A DNA stretch of 64,000 bases from Methylacidiphilum caldifontis (GCF_017310505.1 NZ_CP065957.1:744001-808000), one strand, 5' to 3'. Numbered from the stretch's first letter, positions 44,250-54,491 are shown. Numbers and translations: made by a program. Notes: generated by a model not told the origin, from the letters alone.

Positions 44250-47200
44250 ATGATCAATAAAATTGTTTTTTTATCGATCGAAAGAAAAGAGGTGGTTTTA
44301 GGGTTGGCGATCGTCCTTTTTATCCTAGGGCTGTTGTCTTTCTTTCATCTGCCTGTGGATGCTGTTCCCGATCTTTCTAACGTTCAAGTCCAAATCAACA
44401 CCTATGTGCCTGCCTATGCTCCCGAAGAGGTAGAAAAGCTCATCACCTTTCCTATAGAAATTGAAATGGGAGGCATACCTGGATTGGAAACGATCCGTTC
44501 TTTAAGTAAATTTGGTCTTTCCCAGGTCACCTTAATCTTCAAGGATGGAACAAATCTCTACCGAAGTAGACAGCTTGTGGGAGAAAGACTTCTTACAGCT
44601 AGCGCCAAGATTCCTCCAAACATCACTCCTACCATGGCCCCGATAACTACGGGACTCGGTGAAATTTTCCATTATATCCTCAAATATAGAGATGGAACCC
44701 AAGAAAAGCCTTCTTCTGAACTTCTTCAACTCATCGAGCTTCGTCTTTTACAAGAATACACGATAAGACCTATGCTCAGAAGAGTGCCTGGAGTAGCCGA
44801 TGTCAATACGAGTGGGGGTTATCAAAAACTGATCCTCGTAGAACCCGATCCCAATAGGCTTACCAATGTCGGTATAACCATTGGAGAGCTGGGGCATATC
44901 GTTGGTCAAAATACTGAAATTGCTGGAGGAGGAGTAATCGATAAAGCAGGTGAACAGCTTACGGTGAGATCTCTGGGCAGAGTCAATACTCTTGAAGAAA
45001 TTGCTTTAATTCCCATTAAATATGCTGGAGGGTCACAACCGGTGCTGGTTAAGGACGTCGCCAAGGTAGATGTGGGAGGAAACATTCGGGTAGGTGCTGC
45101 AACATACAACGGTTCTGAAACTGTTCTGGGTACAGTCATGATGCTTGTTGGAGAGAACAGCCGAGCTGTTTCCCAGCGCGTAGCCAAAGAGCTTGAACTC
45201 ATTCAACAAAGAATTCCATCGGCCTTCGAAATCATCCCTGTTTACAATCGAGCTGACGTGGTAAACGCCACCATTAAAACAGTTACCCATAACTTATTGG
45301 AAGGAGCCCTGCTTGTCATCGCCATCATATTTGTACTCTTGGGGAACTGGAGAAGTTCTCTACTTATCGCTTCGGTGATCCCCATGGCTTTTCTCTTTGC
45401 TATAATTATCATGTTCTGGCTAGGGCTGTCGGGAAATCTGATGAGCTTAGGAGCGATCGATTTTGGTTTAATCGTTGACGGAGCCGTTGTCGTCATAGAA
45501 AATGCCCTTCGCAGACTGTCCCTCAAAGAGGCTCTTCTTTCAAGGCCTTTAAGTCTTGAAGAAAAAAAGAAGGAGTTATACGACTCTACCTTGCAGGTTA
45601 TCAACTCGGTTTTCTTTGGTATCCTCATTATTACAGTGGTCTATATTCCAATACTGACCCTTTCGGGAATCGAAGGTAAAACCTTTAGTCCCATGGCCAT
45701 CACCGTGATGCTTGTCCTTTCGGGCTCTTTACTCCTTAGCCTTACCTATGTTCCTGCTGCTGCCGTCAATGTTCTTAAAGCACCTAGAGAATTGAAAGAA
45801 TCTTTTGTCGTTCATTGCTTAAAAAAAGTATACCTGAAGGTTCTCAAGTGGACCCTGGGTTATGGCCGATGGATAGTTTTACCCGCTGCTTTATTGTTGA
45901 TTGTGGCTTCACTTTGGGCTTTTAAACGGCTTGGATCAGAGTTTATTCCTAGGCTTGACGAAGGTTCCGTTGCTGCGATGATTTACAGAGCATGGTCAAC
46001 TGACCTACCTTCTTCTGTAGCGATGGAAGAGAAAACCGAAAAGGTTCTCTTGGAAAATTTTCCTGAAATCAACTGCATTTTCTCTCGTGTTGGCACCTCT
46101 GAAATTGCAACCGATCCGATGCCTCCCAATGAAAACGACATCTATTTGATGCTGAAACCAAAGGAAACATGGAGAAAAGATAAGGGCAAACCCATTTCAA
46201 AAGAGAAGCTGGTGGATTTGATTTCCAAAGAAATAGCTTACAGGGTACCCGGACAAAAGGTCCTTTTTTCGCAACCCATTGAAACGCGGTTTAACGAAAT
46301 GCTCGAAGGGGTACGAACAGACCTTTCAATCAAGTGGTTCGGAGAAGACTACGATATTCTCACTTCTCTGGCAAAACAAACTGAAGCCATTGTAAAAGGC
46401 ATAGCGGGCACCCTTGAAACACAAATCCAGGCCGAAGGAGATGCTCCTTCCCTTGAATTTGTCCCTGACCGCCAGAAAATGATCCAATTTAATATTGAAG
46501 CTAGCGAAGTCAATTCGGCCATTTTTTCATCCATGGCGGGTAATCCTGTAGGCCTTATGATTGATGGAGAAAAGCGCTATCCCATCACCATCAGGCTTCC
46601 CGAACAATTCCGAGAAAATCCAGATGTAATCCTCAACTTGCCTATAAAATCCATCATGGGGGGCTTAATGCCTCTTTCCTCTATTTGCCAGTATCACATC
46701 TATAAGCGGCCTCGAGCTATTTTCAGAGAAAATGGTACCCGTTACCGTGCCGTCATGGTGAGCTTTAACAGGAAAGATATTGAAGGCTACGTAAACGAAA
46801 TCCGACAAAAAGTTGAAAAACAAATTCATTCACCCAAGGGGTATTACGTCGAATATACGGGTCAGTATCAGAACTTGGTTAAAGCTAGAAACCGGCTTTT
46901 ATTTATCGTTCCCAGCTGTCTTTTCTTGATTTTTCTATTGACTTATATTGCCCTGAAGAATCTAGGGCAAAGCCTATTAGTGATTAGTAGTGTTCCTTTT
47001 GCCGCCACTGGAGGGATATTGTCTCTTTTTTTGTTACGCATGCCTTTTAGCATATCTGCAGCGATCGGTTTGATAGCGCTATCGGGTATATCGGTGCTCG
47101 CCTCCCTTATTCTTGTCAGTTTTATTAATCATCTGGTGCAGGAAGGTTATAGTCTGCGGGAGGCTATCGAAAGAGGATGTGATTTGAGATTTAGGCCTAT

Positions 47201-47438
47201 ACTGACCACAGCTTCCGTTGCAAGCCTTGGTTTTATTCCCATGGCTTTGTCTCAAGGAGCAGGTGCTGAAGTTCAAAGGCCACTTGCGATTGTCGTTATC
47301 GGAGGTATTGGAACTTCAACTTTTCTGACTTTGCTTCTACTGCCACTCCTTTACTTCTACCTGGAGCAGAGAAAGGAGAAAAAAAGAAAAGAAACTTACA
47401 CGGTAATGAAAGAACGAGAATTTCTGAAAAGAAAATAA
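44250..47438 (+). CDS. Heavy-metal RND efflux pump (CusA/CzcA type)
   Basis: The pump protein is 1062 residues long with the standard two-half topology. N-terminal motifs are VDAVPDLSNVQVQINTYVPA and the porter TTGLGEIFHYIL; the proton-relay segment is LGAIDFGLIVDGAVVVIENA. The second half shows FIPRLDEGSVAAM and GTSEIATDPMPPNENDIYLM. The proton-relay acidic residues are all present. Loop Met residues are plentiful (NEMLEGVRTDL, SSMAGNPVGLM), but the Cus-type Met triad cannot be assigned without alignment. The exported metal (Cu, Ag, Zn, Co, Cd or Ni) is uncertain. It ends a four-gene operon. Confidence 0.95.
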   Translation: MINKIVFLSIERKEVVLGLAIVLFILGLLSFFHLPVDAVPDLSNVQVQINTYVPAYAPEEVEKLITFPIEIEMGGIPGLETIRSLSKFGLSQVTLIFKDGTNLYRSRQLVGERLLTASAKIPPNITPTMAPITTGLGEIFHYILKYRDGTQEKPSSELLQLIELRLLQEYTIRPMLRRVPGVADVNTSGGYQKLILVEPDPNRLTNVGITIGELGHIVGQNTEIAGGGVIDKAGEQLTVRSLGRVNTLEEIALIPIKYAGGSQPVLVKDVAKVDVGGNIRVGAATYNGSETVLGTVMMLVGENSRAVSQRVAKELELIQQRIPSAFEIIPVYNRADVVNATIKTVTHNLLEGALLVIAIIFVLLGNWRSSLLIASVIPMAFLFAIIIMFWLGLSGNLMSLGAIDFGLIVDGAVVVIENALRRLSLKEALLSRPLSLEEKKKELYDSTLQVINSVFFGILIITVVYIPILTLSGIEGKTFSPMAITVMLVLSGSLLLSLTYVPAAAVNVLKAPRELKESFVVHCLKKVYLKVLKWTLGYGRWIVLPAALLLIVASLWAFKRLGSEFIPRLDEGSVAAMIYRAWSTDLPSSVAMEEKTEKVLLENFPEINCIFSRVGTSEIATDPMPPNENDIYLMLKPKETWRKDKGKPISKEKLVDLISKEIAYRVPGQKVLFSQPIETRFNEMLEGVRTDLSIKWFGEDYDILTSLAKQTEAIVKGIAGTLETQIQAEGDAPSLEFVPDRQKMIQFNIEASEVNSAIFSSMAGNPVGLMIDGEKRYPITIRLPEQFRENPDVILNLPIKSIMGGLMPLSSICQYHIYKRPRAIFRENGTRYRAVMVSFNRKDIEGYVNEIRQKVEKQIHSPKGYYVEYTGQYQNLVKARNRLLFIVPSCLFLIFLLTYIALKNLGQSLLVISSVPFAATGGILSLFLLRMPFSISAAIGLIALSGISVLASLILVSFINHLVQEGYSLREAIERGCDLRFRPILTTASVASLGFIPMALSQGAGAEVQRPLAIVVIGGIGTSTFLTLLLLPLLYFYLEQRKEKKRKETYTVMKEREFLKRK

Positions 47439-47481
47439 TAAACTTTTTTAAATAACATAAATAACAAAAGAGAATATCCCT

Positions 47482-48030
47482 TTGGATCGGTTTATAAAAA
47501 AGCTTGTCTTGATTTTTTTTCTCATTTTTGCCTTTCACGAAAACCATTGGGGGATTGAGAGGATACAAAGGGCCAGCCAATGGTTTAATCATTCCAAGGA
47601 CCTCCTATCGGTCGCAGAAATCATTATTAGCTTAGCGGAACAAAAAATTTATGTCTATGGAACGAATGGGAAACTTATCGCTCTTTCAATTATTTCTTCA
47701 GGCAGGGATAAACATGCCACTCCTCCAGGTGAATACCAGGTCATCGAAAAAGAAATGATCCATTATTCCAATCTTTACGGTTATATCATCGATCGAAAAA
47801 ATAACATTATTAGGCCAGCCAGTGCTAAAGAAAAAATTCCTCACAACTACCATTTCAAAGGAGCCCCCATGCCCTATTTTCTTCGGCTCACCAAAAATGG
47901 TATCGGTTTACATGGAGGCCTGACTACAGGCAGGCCTCTTTCCCATGGCTGCATTCGTTTGCCCATGGATTTCGCAGCCAAGCTCTATTCCATAACTCCC
48001 TTGCATACTCGTATACTCATCTTTGATTAG
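47482..48030 (+). CDS. L,D-transpeptidase (YkuD domain)
   Basis: It makes 3-3 peptidoglycan crosslinks or attaches proteins to the wall. The start is a TTG at 47482, giving a signal segment (KKLVLIFFLIFAFHENHW). The YkuD fold follows: IIISLAEQKIYVYGTNGK, HATPPGEYQVIEKEM, and the catalytic motif HGGLTTGRPLSHGCIRLPMD with the nucleophilic Cys. At 182 residues it carries only this domain, without LysM repeats. It stands alone, 44 bases after the pump gene, and may be read through from it. Confidence 0.88.
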   Translation: MDRFIKKLVLIFFLIFAFHENHWGIERIQRASQWFNHSKDLLSVAEIIISLAEQKIYVYGTNGKLIALSIISSGRDKHATPPGEYQVIEKEMIHYSNLYGYIIDRKNNIIRPASAKEKIPHNYHFKGAPMPYFLRLTKNGIGLHGGLTTGRPLSHGCIRLPMDFAAKLYSITPLHTRILIFD

Positions 48031-48242
48031 CTCCTTAAATAGTTAAAAACCCAATAACGGGTAAACAAGACTACCCTAAAAAAGATGGAATTTCTTTCAG
48101 CCTTTGTATGGCCGATAGACTCGACTTAGAAAAACCTTTTGTAAACAAACCTATTATCCGCTTTGATAAAAGTTTTATATTTTTTACAAAGGATATGAAC
48201 TCTCCTTCTTATAAACGTTGTTTTTAGGAAAAGAGATATTCC

Positions 48243-49808
48243 TTAGCCTTTTTTCCCCCATCCTCCTCCTCCAGGAGTTGAAATTCTTAAAATATCGCCT
48301 TTCTGTACGGTGAACATTTTTTTTGAAGGCAATGGGATTTCTCCATCCTTTCCAATCAAAAGATTTTCTCCTTTCTTTCCCTCTTCTCCACCCCAAAGAC
48401 CGTAAGGAGCGAATTTTCTCCGGTCGGAAAGAAGGGAAACGGTCATTGGCTGCAAAAACTCGATTTCACGAACAATCCCATCTCCTCCTTTTTTTTCTCC
48501 ACCACCTCCTGAACCTTCCCGGATGGCATACCGCTTTATGCGAACAGGTAAGCTATATTCCATTGCTTCAATAGGGGTATTCAAAGAATTTGTCATATGC
48601 GTATGAACCGCACTATCTCCATCACCCAAGGGTCCTCCTCCCATTCCACCTCCAATCGTTTCATAATAGCTAAAAGGCTCTCCTGTCTCAGCATTTATGC
48701 CTCCGAAACTAAGATTGTTCATAGTCCCACTGCTTGCTGCAGGAATCGTATCGGGAAGAGCCTGATGTAAAGCTCTCAGCAAGACGTCAACCACTCTTTG
48801 AGACGTTTCAACATTGCCTCCAGCTACAGATGCTGGATAAACAGCATTAACAACAGTAGCTGTAGGAGCTATAACCTGGACTGAGGACAATAACCCAGCA
48901 TTTGCAGGGACAGCCTCAGGCAACAGCGCACGGATCACGTAAACTACTGCAGACAAGGTAATTGAAAAGACCGCGTTGACATTGCCTTCAACCTGTGGAG
49001 AAGATCCGTTAAAGTCGATCAAAAGACTCTTTTCTTTTTTTTGAATAGCTACCTGGATAGGAATAGGATCGGAAGAAATCCCATCGTCATCCAAGTAATC
49101 GATAGCTTTATAGGTCCCTTCGGGTATCTGATCGATTCTTTTTTCAACCACTCTAGCCGTATAATCGATAAGCTCTTTCATGGCTAAAGCTATTTTTTCC
49201 TTTCCATACTTGGAAATCATTTCCAGTAGCCTTTTCTCTCCAATCCGATTGGCCGCAAGCTGAGCGGTCAAATCCCCTTCTCTCTCAGAAGGGGTTCGCA
49301 CGTTAGAAAGGATAAGGTTCAAAAGATCTTCATTCCATTTTCCTTCTTCGACAAGTTTAACCGCTGGGATCCGTAATCCTTCTTGATAAATTTCTCTGGT
49401 CAAAGTCATTGACCCCGGAGCAATACCTCCAATATCGGAATGATGAGCTCGAGAAGCCACATAGAAAAAAGGAGAGTCATCTGCATTTTCAACAAATACC
49501 CCCGAGATCATCGTAATATCCGGTAAATGAGTTCCTCCTTCAAAAGGATCGTTGAGAATAACAACATCTCCTCTTTTCATGGGAACAGAACGAATTACCC
49601 GCCTTACCGCCATGGGCATTGAACCAAGATGGACAGGCATGTGATCACCCTGGGCTATAAGAAGACCGTCCTTATTGTAAAGAGCACAAGAGTAATCTCT
49701 TCTTTCCTTGATGTTTGGTGAAAATGCCGTTCGTCTTAAGGCAATTCCCATTTCTTCGGCGACATAAACAAATAAAGATTTAAATATTTCAAGCTCAATC
49801 GGGTCCAT
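48243..49808 (-). CDS. hyuB: Hydantoinase B / oxoprolinase-family subunit
   Basis: The start is taken at 49808 (MDPIELEIFKSLFVYVAEEM), the standard family opening; 22 more codons lie upstream in frame without resemblance. Motifs are AEEMGIALRRTAFSPNIKER, GDVVILNDPFEGGTHLPDIT, VASRAHHSDIGGIAPGSMTL and NTPIEAMEYSLPVRIKRYAI. With HyuA it forms an ATP-dependent enzyme hydrolysing hydantoins, 5-oxoproline or acetone-like substrates. Its upstream partner hyuA lies 770 bp away, with a mobile-element scar between them. Confidence 0.9.
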   Translation of the reverse strand: MDPIELEIFKSLFVYVAEEMGIALRRTAFSPNIKERRDYSCALYNKDGLLIAQGDHMPVHLGSMPMAVRRVIRSVPMKRGDVVILNDPFEGGTHLPDITMISGVFVENADDSPFFYVASRAHHSDIGGIAPGSMTLTREIYQEGLRIPAVKLVEEGKWNEDLLNLILSNVRTPSEREGDLTAQLAANRIGEKRLLEMISKYGKEKIALAMKELIDYTARVVEKRIDQIPEGTYKAIDYLDDDGISSDPIPIQVAIQKKEKSLLIDFNGSSPQVEGNVNAVFSITLSAVVYVIRALLPEAVPANAGLLSSVQVIAPTATVVNAVYPASVAGGNVETSQRVVDVLLRALHQALPDTIPAASSGTMNNLSFGGINAETGEPFSYYETIGGGMGGGPLGDGDSAVHTHMTNSLNTPIEAMEYSLPVRIKRYAIREGSGGGGEKKGGDGIVREIEFLQPMTVSLLSDRRKFAPYGLWGGEEGKKGENLLIGKDGEIPLPSKKMFTVQKGDILRISTPGGGGWGKKG

Positions 49809-50211
49809 TTTTTTCAAAAACATTAAAAAGATTACATTATAGAATTCAAGTCCGCTGAGATTTAAAATAGCCATTGCATGTGCAGGACATCACCTTTTAG
49901 TCCTCTTCTAATAAGGTCATATGGGCCATTATTTTTACTCAAAATTTTATGCCTGGGTATAATGTTTTTATTTTCTGGTGGTTATTGATTCCAGACTCTG
50001 CTTCTTTGATGACAAGGGCAATAAAAACTTCTGTGCAATTACAAATTCCTAAGAGTGGACATCTGATAGTTCCAATCTAGTTCCTGATCACTCTTTAAAG
50101 ACCTGCATAAATCAGCATTATCAATGAAGATTTTTGGACATGGACAACGGCCGTGTGGGTGTGGAGTTGCTTTATCAGCCAACAGACAGCTTGCCTAACT
50201 ATCCTCATCCG
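49809..50211. other. 403-bp region left of the IS607 scar
   Basis: It lies between hyuB and the recombinase remnant. It is a mix of AT-rich and scrambled sequence and I see no gene. Part of it may be the rest of the inserted element, too decayed to recognise, and hyuB must now draw expression from here or by read-through from hyuA. Confidence 0.5.
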
Positions 50212-50510
50212 TCAAACGCTATTAAAGCTAATTGGCTTTCCTTGAGCCAAGCAAAACCTTTCGAGCGCTTCCCATTGCTTCTTGAGATTCCCCTTTTGTC
50301 CCGCGCTGGACACTCTAGCGTAAGCAAAGAACTGCCTCCGAGAAGCCTTCTGGCCGATTTCGCGCACGTAATCCTCGTGGGCATAGTTCCACCAGTTAGC
50401 CGGAGTCCGCTTCGCTGGAAGAATGCCTCCAGGTCCCACGGCCGGAGCGTGTTCACACTGCGACCAATCAAGGCTCCGAACTGCTTCGGCGAATAAATCT
50501 TAACTATTGA
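50212..50510 (-). pseudogene. tnpA: IS607-family tnpA remnant between hyuA and hyuB
   Basis: Two overlapping frames carry one gene. The first reads IVKIYSPKQFGALIGRSVNT then LRPWD; after a one-base slip the second gives GILPAKRTPANWWNYAHEDY, VREIGQKASRRQFFAYARVS and KKQWEALERFCLAQGKP. This is the MerR-like DNA-binding module and the start of the serine recombinase domain (ARVSS with the catalytic Ser). It then stops, so some 90 C-terminal residues and tnpB are missing. The sequence differs from the left-hand IS607 remnant, so it is an independent insertion. No intact start codon was seen. Confidence 0.85.
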
Positions 50511-50578
50511 AACACGAATAGAAAGAGAAATCAATAACTAATAGCTGCTCCAGCAAATTACAAAAATCACAGTAGCTG

Positions 50579-52654
50579 TCAGCCTATTTTAGAGATGAAA
50601 AGGTTACCAAAACTATCAACGCTAGCCTCATAAGAAGGATTAATAACCGTTGTTGCACTGTATTCAACAATCACTGCTGGTCCTTTTAACTTGTTTCCCC
50701 CCTTCAATTTTTCCCTGAGATAAAACGGGGTAAGCCACTCTTTTTTCTGGAAAAAAACCATTCTTGTGTCAAGCTTTGCTTCAGGAGATGGGATACTTCC
50801 GCTCAGAGGCATCCTAGGAAAAGAAATTTTGTCTAAAACACCTATAGCCCTCAACCTGAAAGTCACCGTTTCTATTGTCCTTGACCAATCACAATATCCA
50901 TACCTTTCTTCATGTTTCCGATGAAATTCCCTGGTCATTTCTGAACCGTAAGGGAGGCTAATCTCAAATGATTGTCCTTTGTAACGCAAATCGATAAACC
51001 GGCTGAAAAATCGTCGAACTTGAGCAATACCCTCTTCTTCCAAATCCTTCTGGGCTTCCCTTTCGAGTTTACTAAAAATCCAATCGATTTCTGTCCCTTC
51101 AAAGGAATCTAAAGGTCGGATACAACTTAAAGAATAATCTTTAACCACGTCCGATAAAAGTACTCCAAGAGAACAGAATAGTCCAGGATCCCTAGGGACT
51201 ACAACAAGAGAAATTCCAAGGGTATCAGCAAGGTCACAGCCGTGGAGCCCACCTGCACCTCCGAAAACCATCAGCGTGAACTCCCTCGGATCCTGTCCCT
51301 TGGAGACCGTCATGAACTCAATAGCCTTGGCCATCTGGAGATTGGTTATATCGAGTATTCCTTGAGCAAGCCCGATGACCGCTTTCTGGATTCCCCCTTC
51401 CTTTTCAATAAAATCAGGAAGTTGTTCGCTACAGAATTTTTCGAAAAGCCTCCATGTTCTCTCCCGATCCAGCCTTAATTGTCCATCCATAAAAACTGTA
51501 TCCAAAAGCCTTCCCAAAATAAGATGAGCGTCAGTTACGGTTATGTTATCTCCCCTGCCATAGCAGATAGGACCCGGATCGGCACCTGCACTCTGAGGAC
51601 CTACGCGTAAAGCTCCTCCTGCATCAACACGAACAATCGAGCCTCCACCCGCAGCGATCGATTTGATTGCGACGATAGGCGTTCCAAAAGGATAGCCCCC
51701 TATCTCCGCCTCCGTCGTCTTTTCGATCTGTCCTTCAATAAAATAGCTTACGTCTGTCGAAGTTCCTCCCATATCCACAGTCACCACTTTTTCTAGACCA
51801 CAATACTTGGCCAAGGAAGCCGCTGCGCATACTCCCCCAGCAGGTCCAGAAAGAACGGTTAAAAGCGGGTTCTTCCTGATCCCCTTTGCTGAAAGAACTC
51901 CCCCATTGGATTGCATAACCCTGAAAAATGAATTCTTGTGTAGTTGATGAACAAACCGATCTCCATATTGGGCAGCTGCCCAACTATCAAGCAACTTTAT
52001 GGCCCCCTCGATGTATTTCGATACAACAGGGCCAATTTTCGCATTAAGCACAGTGGTGGTTGTCCTTTCATACTCCCTATATTCAGAGAGGATTTCGTGA
52101 GATAAGCTTACTGCGTAGCCTTTACGTCTCAAAAAGAATCCGACTTCTTTTTCGTGGACAGGGTTAGTAAAAGAAAAAAGAAAACAGACAGCGATACTTT
52201 CAATCTCATGCTCTTTGAGCTTTTCTAGTGCAGAGTTCACAACGGAAAGATCCACTCTTTGGAGTATTTTTCCTTCCTTTGTTATCCTTTCCGGAACCCC
52301 AAAACGAAGAAAACGGGGTACAAGAGAAGGGGGCTTAGATGGTCCAAGTTTGTAGAGTGAAGGTCGATTCTGCCTACCTATCTCAAGTATATCTTCAAAT
52401 CCTTTTGTGGTAAAAAGAGCGGTCTTGGCTCCCTTCCCTTCAAGAATAGCATTAGTACCTACAGTCGTCCCATGAACAATTTCAAAAGATGAGAGCTGAT
52501 CAAACATTCCCAGGGCTGTTTTTATCCCTTCTACTAACCCTTCTTCTGGCCGTTCAGTTGTTGACCGTCGCTTTAGCCGGTGGAGAGTCCTTCCATCAAA
52601 AATGACAAAATCCGTAAAAGTCCCTCCTATGTCTACGCCAATTCGTACAACCAT
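50579..52654 (-). CDS. hyuA: Hydantoinase A / oxoprolinase-family subunit
   Basis: An actin-like ATPase-fold subunit of 691 residues. Features are the phosphate loop RIGVDIGGTFTDFVIFDG, IVHGTTVGTNAILEGKGAKT, ALFTTKGFEDILEIGRQNR, VMQSNGGVLSAKGIRKNPLL, VLSGPAGGVCAAASLAKYCG, VVTVDMGGTSTDVSYFIEGQ and FTLMVFGGAGGLHGCDLAD. It acts with HyuB on hydantoins or 5-oxoproline with ATP hydrolysis. In normal operons hyuB follows directly; here a decayed IS607 sequence intervenes. Both reading frames remain intact, so activity is possible. Confidence 0.93.
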   Translation of the reverse strand: MVVRIGVDIGGTFTDFVIFDGRTLHRLKRRSTTERPEEGLVEGIKTALGMFDQLSSFEIVHGTTVGTNAILEGKGAKTALFTTKGFEDILEIGRQNRPSLYKLGPSKPPSLVPRFLRFGVPERITKEGKILQRVDLSVVNSALEKLKEHEIESIAVCFLFSFTNPVHEKEVGFFLRRKGYAVSLSHEILSEYREYERTTTTVLNAKIGPVVSKYIEGAIKLLDSWAAAQYGDRFVHQLHKNSFFRVMQSNGGVLSAKGIRKNPLLTVLSGPAGGVCAAASLAKYCGLEKVVTVDMGGTSTDVSYFIEGQIEKTTEAEIGGYPFGTPIVAIKSIAAGGGSIVRVDAGGALRVGPQSAGADPGPICYGRGDNITVTDAHLILGRLLDTVFMDGQLRLDRERTWRLFEKFCSEQLPDFIEKEGGIQKAVIGLAQGILDITNLQMAKAIEFMTVSKGQDPREFTLMVFGGAGGLHGCDLADTLGISLVVVPRDPGLFCSLGVLLSDVVKDYSLSCIRPLDSFEGTEIDWIFSKLEREAQKDLEEEGIAQVRRFFSRFIDLRYKGQSFEISLPYGSEMTREFHRKHEERYGYCDWSRTIETVTFRLRAIGVLDKISFPRMPLSGSIPSPEAKLDTRMVFFQKKEWLTPFYLREKLKGGNKLKGPAVIVEYSATTVINPSYEASVDSFGNLFISKIG

Positions 52655-52859
52655 AACAGATTTATCCTGGAAGCTAAAAATTCTGTCCCTTTATTCTCCT
52701 TATTAAGGCTTATTATGGAATGCACAAAGCCCTTTTCCATTTTTAGGTTTCATTTTCTTTTTCCTTTCATATCCTCTTCAATAACCTTCTTTGAGAAAAA
52801 ATCTTCTCAAGTAGGGATGAATCAAAAAGATATATAGCTAAAATGTAAAGAAAACACAT

Positions 52860-54491
52860 ATGAATAACGAAAAAAAAACAACAGATTACCCCACTTCACA
52901 AGAACTCCTCGCTTTTTTATCCCAAAAGCTTTCTTACCCTCACCACCCTAAGCATATTCGGTTCCTCCAAACCCATGCTTCATATGTTTTTATTGTTCCC
53001 CCTTTTGTTTACAAAATAAAAAAACCAGTCAATTTTGGTTTTCTTGACTTTTCTACTCTTGAAAAAAGAAAGTTTTATTGCCAACGGGAAATCCAGCTTA
53101 ACCGGCTCCTCTGCCCTGAAATTTATCTTGGCGTGGTTCCGATTACAAGGAATGATTCAGGCCTGCTTTCCTTTGATGGAAGGGGCAACATCGTTGAATA
53201 TGCTGTAAAGATGCGGATGCTCTCCGGACGGTTTTTCTTCAAAAAACTTCTTAAGAGAAAAAGAGTGGATTTTTTAGATATCGAACGGATTGTATCCAGA
53301 CTCTGTCAATTCTATCAACAGACGGAGAGCGGCGGTGAAATATCCTCTTGGGGTTCGATCGAAAAAATTAAAAAGAACACCGATGAAAACTTTGAGCAAA
53401 CCCGAGCCGACATCGGGTTAACCCTGGACCAGATTAGTTATGATTCAATTGCCTATTTTACTAACCGGTTTTACGAACTTTTCCCTAACCTTTTTGAGAA
53501 GCGAGTCCGTCAAGGTTGGATTAAAAATTGTCATGGGGATCTCCATCTCGAGCATATCTACATACAACCAGATAAAATCTGTATTTTCGACCGGATCGAG
53601 TTTAATGAACGGTTCCGCTACATCGATGTAGCTTCTGACATCGCCTTCTTGGCTATGGATCTTGACTATAACCAAAGACCAGATTTTTCATCCTTTTTTT
53701 GCCGTCGTATGGCTGAATCGCTCAATGACCCTGATCTCTATAAATTTCTTGACTTTTATAAGTCTTATCGAGCCTATGTCCGGGGAAAAGTCGAAGGCAT
53801 GACCGCCAAAGATCCACTCGTAAAGAATACTCAAAAAAAGGAACACATTGAAAGGGCTAAAAGATATTTTCAGCTTTCCTTACAGTATGCGGTTATAGGC
53901 TCTCAGCCGATTATGCTTGTGGTCATGGGAAAGGTAGCCACGGGGAAAAGTTTCCTAGCCGAGCATATTGCTAATCGGCTGGGATGGAAAGTTTTTTCTT
54001 CCGATAGAATTCGTAAAGAGATTGCAGGAATCGATCCTTTTAAGAGGACAGGGCCCCTAGAGCGCCAAAAAATCTATTCCAAGGAAATGAGCAAGAAAAC
54101 TTACCAGGAATTAATCACAAGAGGGATAAATGAACTGCATCAAAACCGGGGAGTTGTCCTAGATGCTACCTTTGGCCAAAAGGAACAAAGAAAAGCCCTT
54201 CTAGAAAAGTTAAAAGAAAAAGATCAAAGCTATCTTTTTATCGAGCTTGTGGCGGATACATCCACAAGAGAAGCCAGATTAGAAAAAAGGGAGTTCTCTC
54301 CATCAGTCTCTGATGCGCGTCTAGAAGATCTGCAATCTTTAGACGACCTGTACGAAGAACCTCTAGAACTCCCCCAAGAAATCCGCCTTCAGATTTCCTC
54401 CAAAGAACCTTTTGAGTCGAGCTTAAAAAACCTATTCCAGTGCCTCTGTGATCGCCACCTTGAGAAACTATCTAAAATAGAAAAACAATAG
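52860..54491 (+). CDS. Fused aminoglycoside-phosphotransferase-like / P-loop kinase protein
   Basis: The N-terminal half (residues about 30-330) has an APH kinase-like fold with FVYKIKKPVNFGFLDF, the Brenner-type catalytic motif NCHGDLHLEHIYI and the metal-binding IFDRIEFNERF. The C-terminal part (about 350-520) is a P-loop kinase: VVMGKVATGKSFLAEHI (Walker A), FSSDRIRKEIAGI and a LVADTSTREARLEKREF lid. This COG2187-like plus COG0645-like fusion is widespread, but its substrates are unknown. It is a single-gene unit, divergent from hyuA by about 200 bases. Confidence 0.85.
   Translation: MNNEKKTTDYPTSQELLAFLSQKLSYPHHPKHIRFLQTHASYVFIVPPFVYKIKKPVNFGFLDFSTLEKRKFYCQREIQLNRLLCPEIYLGVVPITRNDSGLLSFDGRGNIVEYAVKMRMLSGRFFFKKLLKRKRVDFLDIERIVSRLCQFYQQTESGGEISSWGSIEKIKKNTDENFEQTRADIGLTLDQISYDSIAYFTNRFYELFPNLFEKRVRQGWIKNCHGDLHLEHIYIQPDKICIFDRIEFNERFRYIDVASDIAFLAMDLDYNQRPDFSSFFCRRMAESLNDPDLYKFLDFYKSYRAYVRGKVEGMTAKDPLVKNTQKKEHIERAKRYFQLSLQYAVIGSQPIMLVVMGKVATGKSFLAEHIANRLGWKVFSSDRIRKEIAGIDPFKRTGPLERQKIYSKEMSKKTYQELITRGINELHQNRGVVLDATFGQKEQRKALLEKLKEKDQSYLFIELVADTSTREARLEKREFSPSVSDARLEDLQSLDDLYEEPLELPQEIRLQISSKEPFESSLKNLFQCLCDRHLEKLSKIEKQ

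Noticed and set aside
48044-48066. Short AACCC/GGGTA pairing after the L,D-transpeptidase gene
   Set aside because: The stem is only four or five bases long and not followed by a T run, so a terminator call is not supported.
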